A program made the position numbers and the translations under genes. The notes below the pieces were generated by a model. That model saw only the letters and a list, made by a program, of their open reading frames with translations, was not told the origin of the DNA and did not search any database. Shown here piece by piece: positions 1 through 13,600 of a stretch of 64,000 bases of DNA (the first letter of the stretch is position 1; each line of letters begins with the position of its first letter). The stretch covers positions 76,054,501 through 76,118,500 of the forward strand of contig CM077593.1 in NCBI GenBank assembly GCA_039654915.1. Direction: 5' to 3'. The stretch is from Aquilaria yunnanensis. Its lineage: Eukaryota > Streptophyta > Magnoliopsida > Malvales > Thymelaeaceae.

Positions 1-529
1 GAAAGTAGCAGAGAAGCATAGAAGGATGAGAGCAGCAAATGACAATGAAACAATGAAAGAAAAGAGTGAAAAACTCTACCCTTATATATAAAGGGGACCA
101 CTACTCTCAGGTACCCCCTTAGAAACCACCATTATCTTTATGGTTAATATTTTGGCCACTGGGAGTAGGACCTGTGGCAAGAAGCAGTTGTCAAAATGTC
201 ACACTGACTTTTTTCCTTGATGCATCATTAGCTAGGCATCGCTCCATCTTCTAGCCATACCATTGAAACCACCATGTGTACCAAAGATAGAGGAATAACG
301 AAAACATCCCATAAATCAACAACGTTTTGACCCCTTCCTTTGAAATTGTTAAAAGGGGCATCGTACCCCACTAAATATGGTAACTTGTGAGAAGCATAGG
401 AATAACACAAATGGGGATTGTACCCTCGACAAAAAGATGGGGATCATACCCTAACCATGAAGCGGCATAGTACTTGAGTGAAGAATCTCTAAGAGATACA
501 GTAGCTTTTTAATCCCTCATTTAAAATGT
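1..529. other. Spacer, no gene recognised
   Basis: No convincing coding frame, RNA gene or complete mobile element is visible. The longest open frame, on the minus strand at 228-410, has no recognisable motif. The stretch may belong to the LTR-like remnant that follows. Confidence 0.4.
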
Positions 530-1006
530 GGGACCCTGACCTACATTTTTTTAAAAGGAATGAGAGTTATTTGTGGCATGAGGGCCCATGCGCGGCCCAT
601 AGTTAGAAAGCCCATACCAAGAGGGCTAGTAATAATGCTCGTAATAAGGCGCAAGAAACCCAACTCTAACTAGGTCAAAGAAGAAACCCAACAAGGAAGG
701 AAACAAAATTCCAGAATCACCAGATAATTCTTATCTAGGAATGACCTTTTTGGATCCAACCACAGCTATATAAATAGACTACTCTCACCAATTTTGAGGT
801 ACTAGATTTCACCTAGCATTGCATCATTTTCCTCTTTCTTGATCTAAAACTAACTTGATCATCGGATGGTTTCCCCTAGGACAACATTCTGGGCTTTGAT
901 ATCTTCTTGGTTGCAGGATCTCCAAATTCATCATTCACAAAGCTTCTAGGCCTAACCTATACAACCCCACACTAACCTATACAAACATAGTCCCAGTTCC
1001 CTAACA
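530..1006 (+). mobile_element. Possible LTR remnant, retrotransposon
   Basis: The block has the look of a plant LTR. There is a TATA-like TATATAAATAG near 767-777, then a pyrimidine-rich leader, a run of the type TGATCATCGGATGGTTTCCC near 856-875, and a terminal ..CCCTAACA near 1000-1006. No partner LTR, PBS or target duplication was found, so this may be a solo or truncated LTR. The 5' edge is a guess. Confidence 0.3.
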
Positions 1007-1065
1007 GTGCCAGGAGACACTGAATCGGACTGTACTCCCCAAACTGTCTGTTCTATCTCGTATTT

Positions 1066-1775
1066 CTATATGTTTTGAGAAACATACAAGGTAGCTAGCA
1101 TACTCCATAACAATTTATTAAAAGGAGGAACATAGCTACACTGAGGTGTTCAAATGGTTGGTTTTGATATAGACTAAATCAAATATAAGACTATGTACAA
1201 TTAACCTAGCTTACCCTTACTAATGAAGATGACAAATGCAACCACCCAAACTTGACCTTATCCACAAAGCTTGTTATGAGTTTAACTAATTTTATCTTAA
1301 ATGTAAGAAAAAAAAATTATTATAGAGCATCAAGCTACTAAAACATGTATGGGAAAGTAAGAAAAATAAAAAAATGAGTATGTGTATTTTAATTATTAAT
1401 TCTAAAAACATAGTTTTGGCCCTTTAGCGTAGCTACTGCCAAGGGACATAAACCTAACTGCCACTCTCCTGAATTGCCAATTTTTTTCTCATATGCCCTT
1501 CAAGTTTTGAGAAACCAACAAGTTACCCATTATACTTTACAACAACTTATTAAGAAAAGGAACATAGCTACATCAAGACGTTCAAATGATAGGTTTTAGT
1601 ATAAAATAAATCAAATATAAGATTAAGTATGATTGATTGAGCTTGCCCCCTACCCCTACCAATAAGGATGATGAAATTACTCTATTGCCTCTACCGTTCC
1701 TAAACCAGGCCACTTTAACTCGACTCTACCCACATAACTTTAGGAAGGTTATGGGTTTAACTAATTCTATAGCAT
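1066..1775. repeat. Old imperfect tandem duplication
   Basis: The stretch around 1072-1290 and the stretch around 1506-1770 are diverged copies in the same orientation. Shared landmarks in the same order are TTTTGAGAAAC, CAACTTATTA/CAATTTATTA, GGAACATAGCTACA, TTCAAATG, AAATCAAATATAAGA and GGTTTAACTAATT. About 200 bp of AT-rich sequence separates them. No coding content is visible. Confidence 0.7.
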
Positions 1776-4700
1776 CCTACACCTTATAAATTAGTATATT
1801 TATTTCTAAATTTTTTTATCTAAAAATAAAGTTATAATCTAGTGTAAATTTTTCTATTACCTAATTTTATAAATTTTTATTTATTAATTATTTGTAAACA
1901 TACATTTTTTTTAAACATACATAAAATATAAATAAAAAAATATATATATGCTATATACCTGTGGAAGCAGGGTACGAACTCACTTACATGTTGAGATGGT
2001 TTAGATTTAGCAATATCCTCTCTGAATCTTCTTCACATCTCTGTCTACCAAGGACAACCCATAACATATGACCCATGATCGGCCTAACTCACCCTATCAA
2101 CAAACACTTAAAAAAAACTTTCTATCAAAATAAACGCATACTTTATATCAAAAGATTTGCACTTTAATGAAATTGCTATTATTTTCTTTGTACATAGAAA
2201 AAATGTTCATTACTTTTCAAGATGATTATTTCAAAAACCAATTATTCATTACATAGTTTAAGGTTCTAATCAAGTGAAGCCAAACCTTAAACACCCTTAC
2301 CTCGAGCTTGACTAAAACTTTTTATCAACATCACAACCTGATAACAGTCGTATATTAGGTGAATGCCAACTATTAGATAATTTATATTTCAAAAAGTTAA
2401 GAATGATAACAATTAATAGGTGCATAAAAAAATAAAAAGGAAGTTGATTCTAACGCTACGGTTAAGATATAAATATTTAGCTAGGCATTGAGTGTTAATA
2501 ATAAAGTCATATACTAATAATATTTTGAGTAAAATTAATCTAATAAAGATCATTATAATTAACAAATAGAAATAAAAGAATTTTACTTATTTACCAAAGA
2601 AAATGACTTAACCTAAAAAATTTAACCTGGTTTTAATTTTTTTTATTACATTTTATGTTCGACCATTTCCCTCATATAGTATTACCCTCTATTAATTAAT
2701 CCTTAATATAGCACTAGCTTATTTATTTAATTATTAATTTTTTTTTAAAAACCTTTAAAGAAAAAAGAATGAAGGTAATGGAAGAAAGTTATAATTTGAA
2801 GGTAACATAAAAAAACTCCAATCAAGAGTCATGTTTTTTTGGTAAATTAACATGATTGAGTGATGAAAATAATAATAAAACCATCTAATGTAAAATATAT
2901 TTATAAATTTAAAATTGAAAAATACAATAAAAATTAACAAAATAAATGATAAGAAAATAAATTTAATAGTAGCCAACCGTACAAAAAAAATCAAAATATT
3001 GAATCAAAAGAAAAAAAATGGAACAAAGAACATGTCTACTATTGTCTATTAGTTTAGATTTTGTTTTCAATACCTACTCATATATTTGAGAAAATTTAAA
3101 ATAGGAATAAAAAAATTTTATGATGTACTAAAGGTAATAATATTAACACACATCATAATGAAGTTTACCTTTTTTGTATAATGCATAGTTGACCAAATCA
3201 ATTTAAAATAAAAAAAAATGCTGATATTAGTTTGATGCATTGGTTCAACAAAAAAAGCAGAATTTTGAAAATCATACAAGAATTTGAGAATTCAAGTCTT
3301 TAAAATTGAATAAAAAACTAATACATTTACCATTGAGAATAATAAAACTATTTTTGGTAAGTGTTAAAGTATTTTTCATATTTTCCTAAAATGAATTAAA
3401 TGTTAATAAATGTCAATTTGATTTTATTTTGGAAACAATTAATGTTGACATTCTCGTTTATTTTAGAAAGTGATTCAAATTTGTAATTATTTAAAAAATT
3501 AATTGTTTTATTTTTTAAAAAATAGGTGCTAATTTATGTGATGTTTTTATTTTAGATAATAAAATACTTCCTTGTGAACAAATTATTCTTGTTATGTAAA
3601 TAATCTTTCCTATTAAATTTCTGTAATCAGTAAGTGGTATAGAGGTTTTAGAATAAATATTAAAAGTTATGATATTGTTGCCACACTTAATGTTTTCTTA
3701 TTAATTGCATTATGCGTATAGGATTTTGAAGAGCTTTCCTTTTCATGTGATGTTAATGTGCAAATTGTCGTGTGAAAATATGCTATAAAAATCAGTTTTA
3801 AATATGTTAATGTGCGAGAGATTGCAAAGAAGACAAGGGAACTTTGAAAAATTTGTTCCCAAAAGTATTAGGATGGATATTTTTCAGTACCAAAATTGTA
3901 AAATCTTGATATTGATTAGTAAATGAAAAAGTATACAAGAAAAATGTCTTTTGTGGTGACAACATGACCATTATACATTTATGGGCTTTACATAATTATA
4001 TTTATCATAGTCTAAATCGACTAAATAGTATAATTATAATAATAAGAATTTATGGGTTTTACTCAATGAAAATGATACACTTAGAAGATGTAAAAAAGGA
4101 AAAAGTAGTATATTATCAAATATAAATAAAAAATTAAACTATATTATACAACATAGATTTTTTTTCTTTTTCCTTATCTTTCATGAACTCATTTTCATGT
4201 CTCTATCTCGTCTTTGTATCTTCCATGATATAGCTTTCAAGTTTGTCTTTGAATATGAAAATAATGAAAAATCAATAATTTTTAAAATAAAATCAAACAA
4301 TATAGATAGAATTTGGTTAGAATTGCAACCGAAAGGCAAAATGTCATAATTCAAATCTTGAAAATATACAAAATAAAAATTTCATAGGACTGAAATATAT
4401 CATTACACAATAATATTCTGTCAATAAAAATAGGTTCCCAAAATAAAAAACATACATACATACATACATACATACATACATACATACATACATACATAGA
4501 GAGAGAAGAAGAAAAAGAAGAAGAAACTTGAGTTCAAGACATCAATGACGAAGAATAATGCGTAATTTCAAACTTGAAAAATATGATTTTTTGAAATGAA
4601 AAGAGGTGAGATACTTACATTTGTGTTGGGCTTATAAGATTATGATATGTTAATATATATAGAGAAAAATATGAAAGGACAGACATCAATTTTTCAAAAT

Positions 4701-4929
4701 AGGTTACATAATATATGGAAAATAAAATAAATAAAGTATTTATTTATAGATGTTATATATTTAAAAATTAAATTTTCAAATTCAATTGACGTGTATAAAT
4801 GTCAGAATTATTATATAGTTGACTTTTCTTTTAAATATCATGATAAATAAAAAAAAGAAACATAATTTTATAGTTGTTAGAATGACAAAATTGGAACATC
4901 TGTATAAAACATAAGAGGTGGTAGTGTGA
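1776..4929. other. AT-rich spacer, no gene recognised
   Basis: Very AT-rich DNA with stops in all frames and poly-A/T runs. The minus-strand frame at 2755-2994 is Phe/Ile-rich low complexity and the frame at 4782-4964 has no known motif. Apart from a CATA microsatellite at 4451-4498, nothing could be assigned. Confidence 0.5.
4451..4498. repeat. (CATA)12 microsatellite
   Basis: Twelve consecutive CATA units are followed immediately by a GA/GAA-rich stretch to about 4527. It is a simple sequence repeat and likely length-polymorphic. Confidence 0.95.
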
Positions 4930-5015
4930 GAGTTCTGGAAATGTCTTTTTGGCCCGTGCCACAACTTGGAATTTTCAAGTCTGATAATCCGTTACCTCTA
5001 ATGGTTATCTCCAAA

Positions 5016-5541
5016 TATGGGTGATCAGTATTTGGTTCAAACTGAAAAAACTGAAAAATTGTAATAATTTTAATTTTTGGTTCGGTTAATTCGGTAATTC
5101 GGTTCGGTTTTGGTTGAAACCGAATAACAAAAATTTTGGTTTTGCTTTTAGAATTCAGTTAATTTCGTAACTGAAATAACCGAAATATTTTATACCAAAA
5201 TTTTTTTTATTTGTTTCATGAACAATAATGCTACTAAGTAACCCAAATTAGCTTGGATTGTTATTATTTTTTCTTTCCATGGATAATGAATCTTCTATAT
5301 TGAATGAAATTTGAAAAGAAAAATAATATTTTTATGTCATTTCATTTTTTATAGAATTTAACTACCATTTTTTTGGTTAATTCAGTTTGAACCAAACCGA
5401 ACCGAAATATTTCAGTTCGGTTTAAATTCGGTTTTATAGATTAATTAGGTTAATTCGGTTTCTTAACATAAAAAATCGAAAACCAAATAAACCGACTAAT
5501 TCCATTCAGTTTAAACCAAACAAACCGAATAATCACCCCTA
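5016..5541. mobile_element. hAT-type MITE, 526 bp
   Basis: The ends are inverted: TATGGGTGAT at the left and ATCACCCCTA at the right, followed inwards by TTTGGTT/AAACCGA runs. An 8-bp target duplication TCTCCAAA/ACTCCAAA, with one mismatch, flanks the element. The duplicated locus near 46065 has a single CCTCCAAAG at this point, which is the empty site. The interior is filled with TTCGGTT/AACCGAA repeats and has no coding potential. The 8-bp duplication and the (T/C)AGGGGTG-like ends fit the hAT superfamily. Confidence 0.88.
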
Positions 5542-5874
5542 ACTCCAAAGCCGTCTCTAAACTGTAGAGTAGAATTATCCCGCCAGAATTTTCGTCCATG
5601 GACCTCGTCCAATCCCGACCTATTCCGATGTTGGAATAGTGTGAGCAACAACTTGCCACGAAGTCACTCACCGTCCAATTCTCAATGACTAGTGTATTTA
5701 TTGTAAACTTCAAAAGATGTAGACTTCATAATAATACTTTGTTTTATTTTAAGTTTTTTAGTAATTTATTTTAACATTTAGAATCATGACTTTGAAAGTT
5801 TAATGAACATAGAGAGTTTCAATTAGGGAAAGACTTAAAATGTAATAATATTCGACTTTTAATTTACTTAACTA

Positions 5875-7043
5875 CAGGGACGTAACCAAGAATCATGTCT
5901 CTATGGGGTGGGATGAAGGCATGAGTGTAGGTGAGTTGTTAACAAGTATAAATTTATGGTCAATAATAAAAAACATCAAATAATATTATGTATAAACTCA
6001 TGAAATTCAAAAGTCTATAGTAATTTAATTTAGAATTTAACACAATACTTCTTCAAATCCTTAAATCATCAAATATTGAATTTAAATTAAAAGTCTCTAC
6101 AATATTTTTTTTAATATACAAAAGCAGGTTATCAGTAAGAAAATCATTATCCATCTTATTTCTCAATTTGGTCTTCGAAATCTTTATGGTTAAAAAAACA
6201 CATTCTATGATAGCTGTTGACACAGTAAGAGTCCATATCAAATGAATCAATTTGTCAATAAGAAAGTAATAACTTGACTTCCCCATAATTGCCAAAACTT
6301 TATGTAATTCAATTATTGATGATAATCCTTCAAAATTTAATAAATTACGGAAATTAGCATAAAAATGTTGTAATTGAAATGGCATCAAGTCAAGTTTATG
6401 GCTTGAAAAACTATAGGGATAATATTTCTGTGGAATGCTATAAATGGACTTGATATTAAAAGACTTGAACCCGTCTTTCGAATTCAAACATGAGCTTAAC
6501 TTAAAAAACTCTATAAGATGTTCATTAAACCAGAAAGAGATTTTATATAACTAAAACCTATAGTTTCATTAAACACATCAAAATGATAATAATACTCCAT
6601 TGTTAAATCATCACATTGGTGACTACTATACCCTGCAAAATGTAGAGCACTTAGATCTGGAATATCAATATCATATTTTAAAAAAAAAGAGCAGAACTTT
6701 TAAACCAAAAAATTTCATCCATCTCCCATCTAGTTTCTATAGAGATTGAGGTAAATAAAGGGATAAATTAGGAGTTTTGGATTGGTTCGCTTGTTCCCGT
6801 GTTTTTGCCTTGTAGAACTCTACTGAGGTTTTTAGTTGACTCATTTGCGTGTTTGTCGTTTGCCTTAAAACGTTGAAAAAGGATAAAACACACCAAAATT
6901 CATAGTTAATTCTATAATTTACAAATAAGTACCTAACTTTAGTACTTTTACAATTTCATATCATATTAACTACTATTAATACAAGAATTTCCAAAATCTA
7001 GGGGGCGACAGCCCCTCCCTGCCCTCAAATAGCCACGTCCCTG
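5875..7043 (-). mobile_element. Internally deleted hAT element
   Basis: Ends are CAGGGACGTAACC at the left and the inverse GCCACGTCCCTG at the right. They are flanked by an 8-bp target duplication CTTAACTA/CTTAACTG. The paralogous locus near 46684-46694 reads CTTAACTA once, which is the precise empty site. At about 1.17 kb the element is far too short for a full hAT gene and retains only a C-terminal transposase fragment on the minus strand. Confidence 0.9.
6053..6487 (-). pseudogene. hAT transposase C-terminal fragment
   Basis: The 144-codon minus-strand frame ends with a segment containing TVSTAIIECVFLTIKISKT, then KLRNKMDNDFLTDNLLLYI. This is recognisably the hAT C-terminal dimerisation domain; functional relatives have a STA..ER.FS..K..KT..RN.M...L...L..YIE pattern, as in the zinc-finger (TTF-type) hAT lineage. 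The usual ER is read here as EC, and the N-terminal zinc finger and most of the catalytic domain are absent. The fragment lies inside the element with CAGGGACG ends, so it is a relic of that element's own gene. It is not expected to be active. Confidence 0.8.
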
Positions 7044-7614
7044 CTTAACTGCTTCTGCTTACCTTTTTATATATCTTTCACCCAGGAACAAAATATGCTC
7101 TTGGCGCCACTCATCTACGAGAGATTCTTTCAATAGGCCAGTGGCAACCGGAAGATAGAGATTAAGCTGTAATTAGAGAAACCGATAAAGCCTACATGAC
7201 CATTCTGATGACCTAATAGTAAGCTCACTTCGTTTTAGATTGATAATTAGTGTTTATTTTTATATATAGTAAATACTTAGTTTAAAAAAAAACATTTTAA
7301 ATGTATTTTAGAAAAATTATAAAATTTGGACAAATAATCACTAATAATGCATTATTATTTATATACAACGAACTATATAGGGATCGCTAGTTTTTTCCAT
7401 TGACCATTTCAAGTAAATGTTTTGAATTTTATGAAGGGTAATTTACTTGACAAAAAATTTCGCACTTACAGCGTTATATTAGAAAAGGCGTGCAATTCAG
7501 CACGCATTGAAAATTATGTATATAGAGTCACTCGTTCCCACATAAACCACATCAACAAGGCAACAAATAGACAGTTCATATTCCACAAAACGTGTAATTT
7601 ACTCCCGATAATTT

Positions 7615-7623
7615 CTATATAAG
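7615..7623 (+). promoter_or_regulatory. TATA box of peptide gene 1
   Basis: CTATATAAG lies 46 bp before the start codon at 7669 and is conserved at the same place in the paralogue (46909-46917). It implies a very short leader of about 20 nt. Confidence 0.75.
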
Positions 7624-7668
7624 AGCAGACCGTTGATATGTGTGCATTTGCAATCTACAAAATCAAAG

Positions 7669-10600
7669 ATGAGTTCCAAGAGTGCTGCTTGTTGTGTCCT
7701 CTTCATTATGATCCTTCTCATTGCCCAGACAATTTTTGCCCGACAACTGCTTGGCGAGAGATAGACACATTTTCCTTTCTCTTCCTTCACTACTAAAAAA
7801 ACGGACTTTACCAACTGCCATTTACCAACGTGCAGCAGTTGGTAAACTGAATTTACCAACTGCTGCACGTTGGTAAATGACAGTTGGTATTCCATACGTT
7901 GGAAAATTCTTTACCAACGCGCAACTAATAACACGTTGGTAAATTCCAACGTGTACACGTTGGTAAAATACACGTTCGTAATTACCAACGGTCATTTAAT
8001 GGACTCGGTTTCCATCGCGTAGTTATAGTTACCAACTTCTGCGCGTTGGTAACTTACCAACTGTTACCAACTTCTGCGCGTTGGTAACTTACGCAGTTGG
8101 TAATTGGGTTACCAACTGCTGCACGTTGGTAATTCACCAACTGCTTCACGTGGTAATTAGGTTACCAACTGCTGCACGTTGGTAAATTACCAACTGTCAG
8201 CAGTTGGTAACTTGACAGTTGGTAATTACCAACTGGCGGAAGTTGGTAACGGTGTTGTTATAAAGCCGTTGGTACTGACCCTTCGCGGAAGTTGGTTTGT
8301 TTCACATTTGCGCGTTCGTTATGTATATTAAACGTTCCAGGTTTCGGTTGTTTCGTATTTTTCCCCGTTTCAATCCACATTCAAAAGTAAATTACCAATT
8401 CAAAAGTACGCCCGGCTTTACTCAGCAATAAACATTACACAACTATGTCAACGTAATTGAAATATTAATATTCTCAACTACAGCATAATTAAAGCAATAA
8501 CAGATATGTTTGAAAGAAAGCATTCAACATTCAACGGCTTACACATTTCATAAATATCAAGTCAGTCTGATTTAGGTCTAAAAATAATAAAGTTGCCATG
8601 CTCTAATACAAGAACTGCAGAAATGCGCTAACCTGTTGATGAGGCCCATCACGGAGTCCCGACTATCTCCTCATCCTCTGACTCCGAGTCATCCGGATAA
8701 TGTGGAACTGGTTGTGCCGGCGGACATGGAAGGTTTAGCGAACGACAAATAATCTCCAACTGCGCCCGGTTTGCCTCCAATGCAGCTCTCTGAGCCTCCA
8801 TCTCTGCTCTCTGTCTCCTCTGAATCCTCTCGAGCTTCCTCTCGTACTCCGCATCCCTTCGCGCATTCTCCTCCGCCATCATCTTCTGTACTTGCTCGTT
8901 GAATTGCGGTGTCTGTGTGATGTCGATAGGCGGGATGGAACCTGGCTGTCGGCGTCCCGGTATAGCACACTGCTCAGATCCTAATCCAAATACCCGGCCT
9001 CTCCTTCTACCGCCAGATGCGGTACTAATGATTGCTAGTTCATCAATTGCCTCAATTCCATCCTCTTGCTGTGTTTGCTCCTCAATCTCTGCACTGATAC
9101 GAGTCTACAGCAACGTCATAAAATACATTTAGTCATGTCATAATTTGTAAAACATAGTAATTAAGTTAAGAATATTCTGCAACCAAACGACTTTTACTAC
9201 TTACAGCAACTTCTTCATAGCGCTTACTAACATATCTCCCATTCTTCTTTTTATGTGTGGCTTGAAGGACTTTAAACAAGCCAGGGTCCTTCTTCTCAGG
9301 ATCTCTCTCTCTCTATTTGAATGAAAACCAACATTAATATTTTACAATATTTCATTAGTATCTGAACTGTTATTTGAAAGAACATTCAAGCATACATACC
9401 ATTTGCTCTCGATGTGCAGACATCGAGATAGATCCCCCAGCATATGTCGCGCTGCAAGAGCCTGACTGTGAATCCTCGTCAGTCATTGTTGCTCGCATTG
9501 CCTTGAACTTCGCGGACTTCTGAATGAACTCAGGACTCGCCCAATATGCCTCCATCTCCCCATATGCAGAATCTGACATAAAATTTGCCTTTGCTCGACG
9601 TTTACCCGAATCCTTCACACGCCGAATTTCTGACATCATGCTTCTGTAATGTTGTGCTCCCAATACATTCCAAACCCGATACACCTCATTATGGTGTATG
9701 GGATCCCATTCACAGCTCCTCTGTACAGGTTAATATGTTTAAACTATTAGAATGGGGAAATAGCATTCTATATCTTATAACATTATTACATCATTATCAT
9801 AGTCATATTATTGTCATACCTCAAAAACACGCCACCATTGCTGCAGGTCTGATGGAGAGACAGATGACCAATCAGCATATGGCTTGAAATGTGTGGTGAA
9901 ACATGGTGTCACTAACCGTGTCGCCGCAGCTGGAATGAATCTGTGACGTTTAAATTATCGGACTTAAGTTTCAAAGAATGATTCCATGTAAAATATTTAT
10001 TTTACTAATATTAATACTTGTGTCTGGTATTTATCACTTACGTGTTACCATGTGGGGATATCCTCATCCGCGGTCGACCTACTGTCTATGACATCGATGA
10101 TGGGATGTCATCAATATGTATATCATCATCTGAGGGATGGTTCGGCACTATGGGGTGCCTCATGTGCCGCGCACCAGATCCATGTCCAGATGGCGTGCCT
10201 CCACCGCCGTCTTCTCGGTGCTCATGTGAGGGGACCTGCGTGGGTGGCACTGTTGTCCCCTGCGTCTCCACACCGACATCCTCGTGTGCCCGGGATGAAG
10301 AACCCATCCTATGTCGTTCATTAAGTATTGGTTCCATTACCTCCTTAAACTGCGCAAATGGTCCTTTCCCAGGTCGGCGTTTATACGTGTTATCCCCTTT
10401 ACAAGGCATCTGCATTTATTTAGTTTTTAAGTTGGTGAATTAAACATAACATACATCTACTGACATATATTGTGCAGTATTAGGGGTACATAAATGTACT
10501 CAAATATTTCCATCACATAAATATTTCCATCACATACATAAAAATTACAGGTTACCATTATTCCTAATAGATGTTATCTAATCATTCATTCATTCCCACT

Positions 10601-13600
10601 GCTTTCATTCGACTCAAACTCCTCGGACTCTTCAGAGTCACTGTCATCGGATATAAACTCCTCCTCATCCTCTGTCTCGCCATTAGATCCCCCCTCCTCA
10701 AGTACATCTTCTTCAATAGGATCACCGACACCCGGGTCAGCTAACTCCTCAATTGGGTCATCTTCAATTCTTTGACAATTAACGGATCCACTGTCTTGAT
10801 ACACGTCATCCGTGTCCATAACTGCAGCCTGTATTATCCATCGAGGTTTTATCTTCATAACAGCTGACCACCCGTTTCTTTCACGTGACTTACTCGGATA
10901 TCGTGTGTAGTAAACTTGGTCAACCTGTGATGCTAGAATGAAAGGATCAAACTTCTGATATCTGCGGCTATTCCGGATCTCAACTAACCCAAACTGTTTA
11001 TGCATTCGAGTTCCACGTTCAGGTGTTGGGTCAAACCAGTTGCACCTAAACAAGACAACATTCTTATGCAGAAAGCCGGGATATTCGAGTTGAATGACTT
11101 CTTCTAATATACCATAAAAATCACATTCAACTTCACTTGCACCCGTGCTGCGTATGCATACTCCACTATTAAATGTTGATTTGTCCTTCCCCCATTCACT
11201 TATGTGAAACTTGTACCCATTTGTGAAATACACCGGCCATGTCTGAACTCACCGTGAGGGACCACATGCAACATCCCACAAGATGGTATCGACAATATTG
11301 TTACCTGGGTCATCAACCTATGCAAAACATATTTCAATTTAGGACAACATATATGGAATGTTGTATAACTTAACATATTGCAATACATTCTGTCCTAAAA
11401 GCACACGTACATATCGTCGGAGCCAGGCTGAGAAATTGTTTTCAATGTGTACGTCCATCTCGGACATTGTTATCTCGGGTGCAGTTTCCCTGACCATGTC
11501 CACAAACATACTGTGACCAATTACAGAAACAATAAAAATATGTTAGTTTTGTTTGATCAGTAGTACTGAATTTGAACATATTCACAGTTGGAATGCCTTT
11601 ACATGACAAATGACTTACTTTAGGTATGGCCTGATCTGAGGACAGTTTAGAAGAACGTATGTGGTTGCAAGTCTGAGTTCATCGTCCGTGAGGAATCTAT
11701 AGCGGCATGCACCATATGGTCGTCCCGGAAAAGTGAATATCGTCCACAAGTCACCATTACAATGGACAGGACCACCATCGTCATTTCTCGGTACGCGGTT
11801 CATCATTATGGGAACATGGGACTCAAAGTAATGAGAGCAAAAGATGGAAGTTTCCTCTATAAGGTATGCTTCACATATCGATCCCTCAACATGAGCAGTA
11901 TTAGAAACCTTCATTTTTAGGTCATGCATGCACCGCTCAAATTTATACATCCATCGGTACTGAACAGGTCCTCCAACCCTTGCTTCATAGGGCAAGTGAA
12001 CTGGGAGATGCTCCATCACATCAAAAAACCCTGGAGGGAAAATTCTCTCAAGCTTACAAATTATAATTGGAATATTTTCCTCCAATGCAAATAACTGATT
12101 TTCATGCAATTCTGGAGAGCACAAGTCTCTAAAGAATAGGCTTAACTCCGTTAATGGCTTCCAAATATTGTCGGGTAGCGCTTCGAGGGCAATGGGGAGA
12201 AGCCTTTGCATCATAACGTGGCAATCATGACTCTTCATACCATACATATTGCAACCAGCTGTATCAACACATCTCCCAAGATTCGAGGCATATCCATCAG
12301 GGAGGCGTAATGATTTTACCCAGGCGATCACATCTTGCCTTTGGTTAACATCCAATGTGAACCTCGCCTTTGGTTTGAACGAACGACCATCATCAAGTGG
12401 AACCATGTTTAACTCCTGCCGATTACAATAAATTTCCAGGTCCTTCCGTGCTTTCACATTATCTTTGGTTTTGTTCTTAACATCCATCACAGTATTCCAT
12501 ATATTCTCAAACACGTTCTTCTCAATATGCATAACATCAAGATTATGTCATATTAAGTTCGTGGCCCAATATGGTAACTCCCAGAAAATGCTTCGCTTCG
12601 TCCAATTATGTGATTTCCCATAATCACACGGTCGATTTTGTGGACCATCGTTACCAACTGATGGTATCCATGAGATTCTTTCAAATATATCTTCACCTGA
12701 TAAGCGCGGAGGAGGCAATGACTTTTCTGATTTCCCATTCTTAAAGCAAGTACAATTCCTTCTATATGGGTGGTTCCGGGGGAGGAATTGCCGATGACAG
12801 TCGAAAAAAGAAATTTTCCCGCCATACTTAAGTTGGAATGCCTTACTTTCACCCATACAAATAGGGCAAGACAATCGCCCATGTGTCATCCACCCTGATA
12901 GTATGCCATAAGCCGGGAAGTCATTTATGGTCCACATTAATGCTGCTCGCAGAATAAAATTCTGTTTCAATGACACATCCCATGTTTCAACGCCATCAAA
13001 CCACAGATGCCGTAGCTCGTCAATGAGAGGTTGTAGATAAACATCAATCTTATGATTTGGGCTACGTGGACCTGGAATCAACAACGAGAGGAACATGTAG
13101 GGTTTTTTCATGCACATCCAAGGGGGCAAATTATACGGAGTAAAGATCACAGGCCAACAAGAGTATTGTTTCCCAGATGGTCCAAAAGGTGTAAATCCAT
13201 CGGCACACAAACCCAATCTGACATTTCGTGGTTCTGAAGCAAACCATGGGTAGGTCTGATCAAAATGTTTCCAAGCTTCACCATCTGATGGATGTTTTAA
13301 CACACCCGGGACCTGTGTTTGCTCCTTATGCCACCTCATCTGCTCAGCTGTTGCCAATGACGCAAATAAGCGTTGCAGACGAGGGCTTAGTGGTAAATAA
13401 TGCATGGTTTTCCTCGGTCGATCTTTACCACGACCTCCTTTTTTTGGCTTATATCTCTCAGACCCACAGTACTTACAAATACGATTGGTACTGTCATCTT
13501 TCCAGAACAACATACAGTCATTCACACAGACGTCAATCTTCTCGTGAGACAGACCCAACTGGGAAACTAATTTCTTAGTTTCATACCAATTTGATGGCAT

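Larger units (their letters stand above)
4930..7787. repeat. Segmental duplication copy 1, left part
   Basis: This stretch matches 45960-47090 in order and orientation once later insertions are removed. Landmarks shared with copy 2 are CAACTTGGAATTTTCAAGTC, GACTAGTGTATTTATTGT, GTAGACTTCATAATAATACT, GGAACAAAATATGCTC, GATAGAGATTAAGCTGTAAT, CTATATAAG and the peptide exon. Copy 1 carries two hAT-type insertions and, at its right edge, a CACTA element that copy 2 lacks. A segment near 7205-7530 also has no counterpart in copy 2. The match continues beyond the CACTA element at 17589-19500. Confidence 0.9.

Noticed and set aside
1958..1985. Sequence like a tRNA/SINE B box (GCAGGGTACGAACTC)
   Set aside because: No A box, cloverleaf, poly(A) or target duplication was found around it.
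5450..5713. 87-codon minus-strand frame
   Set aside because: It runs across the right end of the hAT MITE into flanking DNA, so it did not exist before the insertion.
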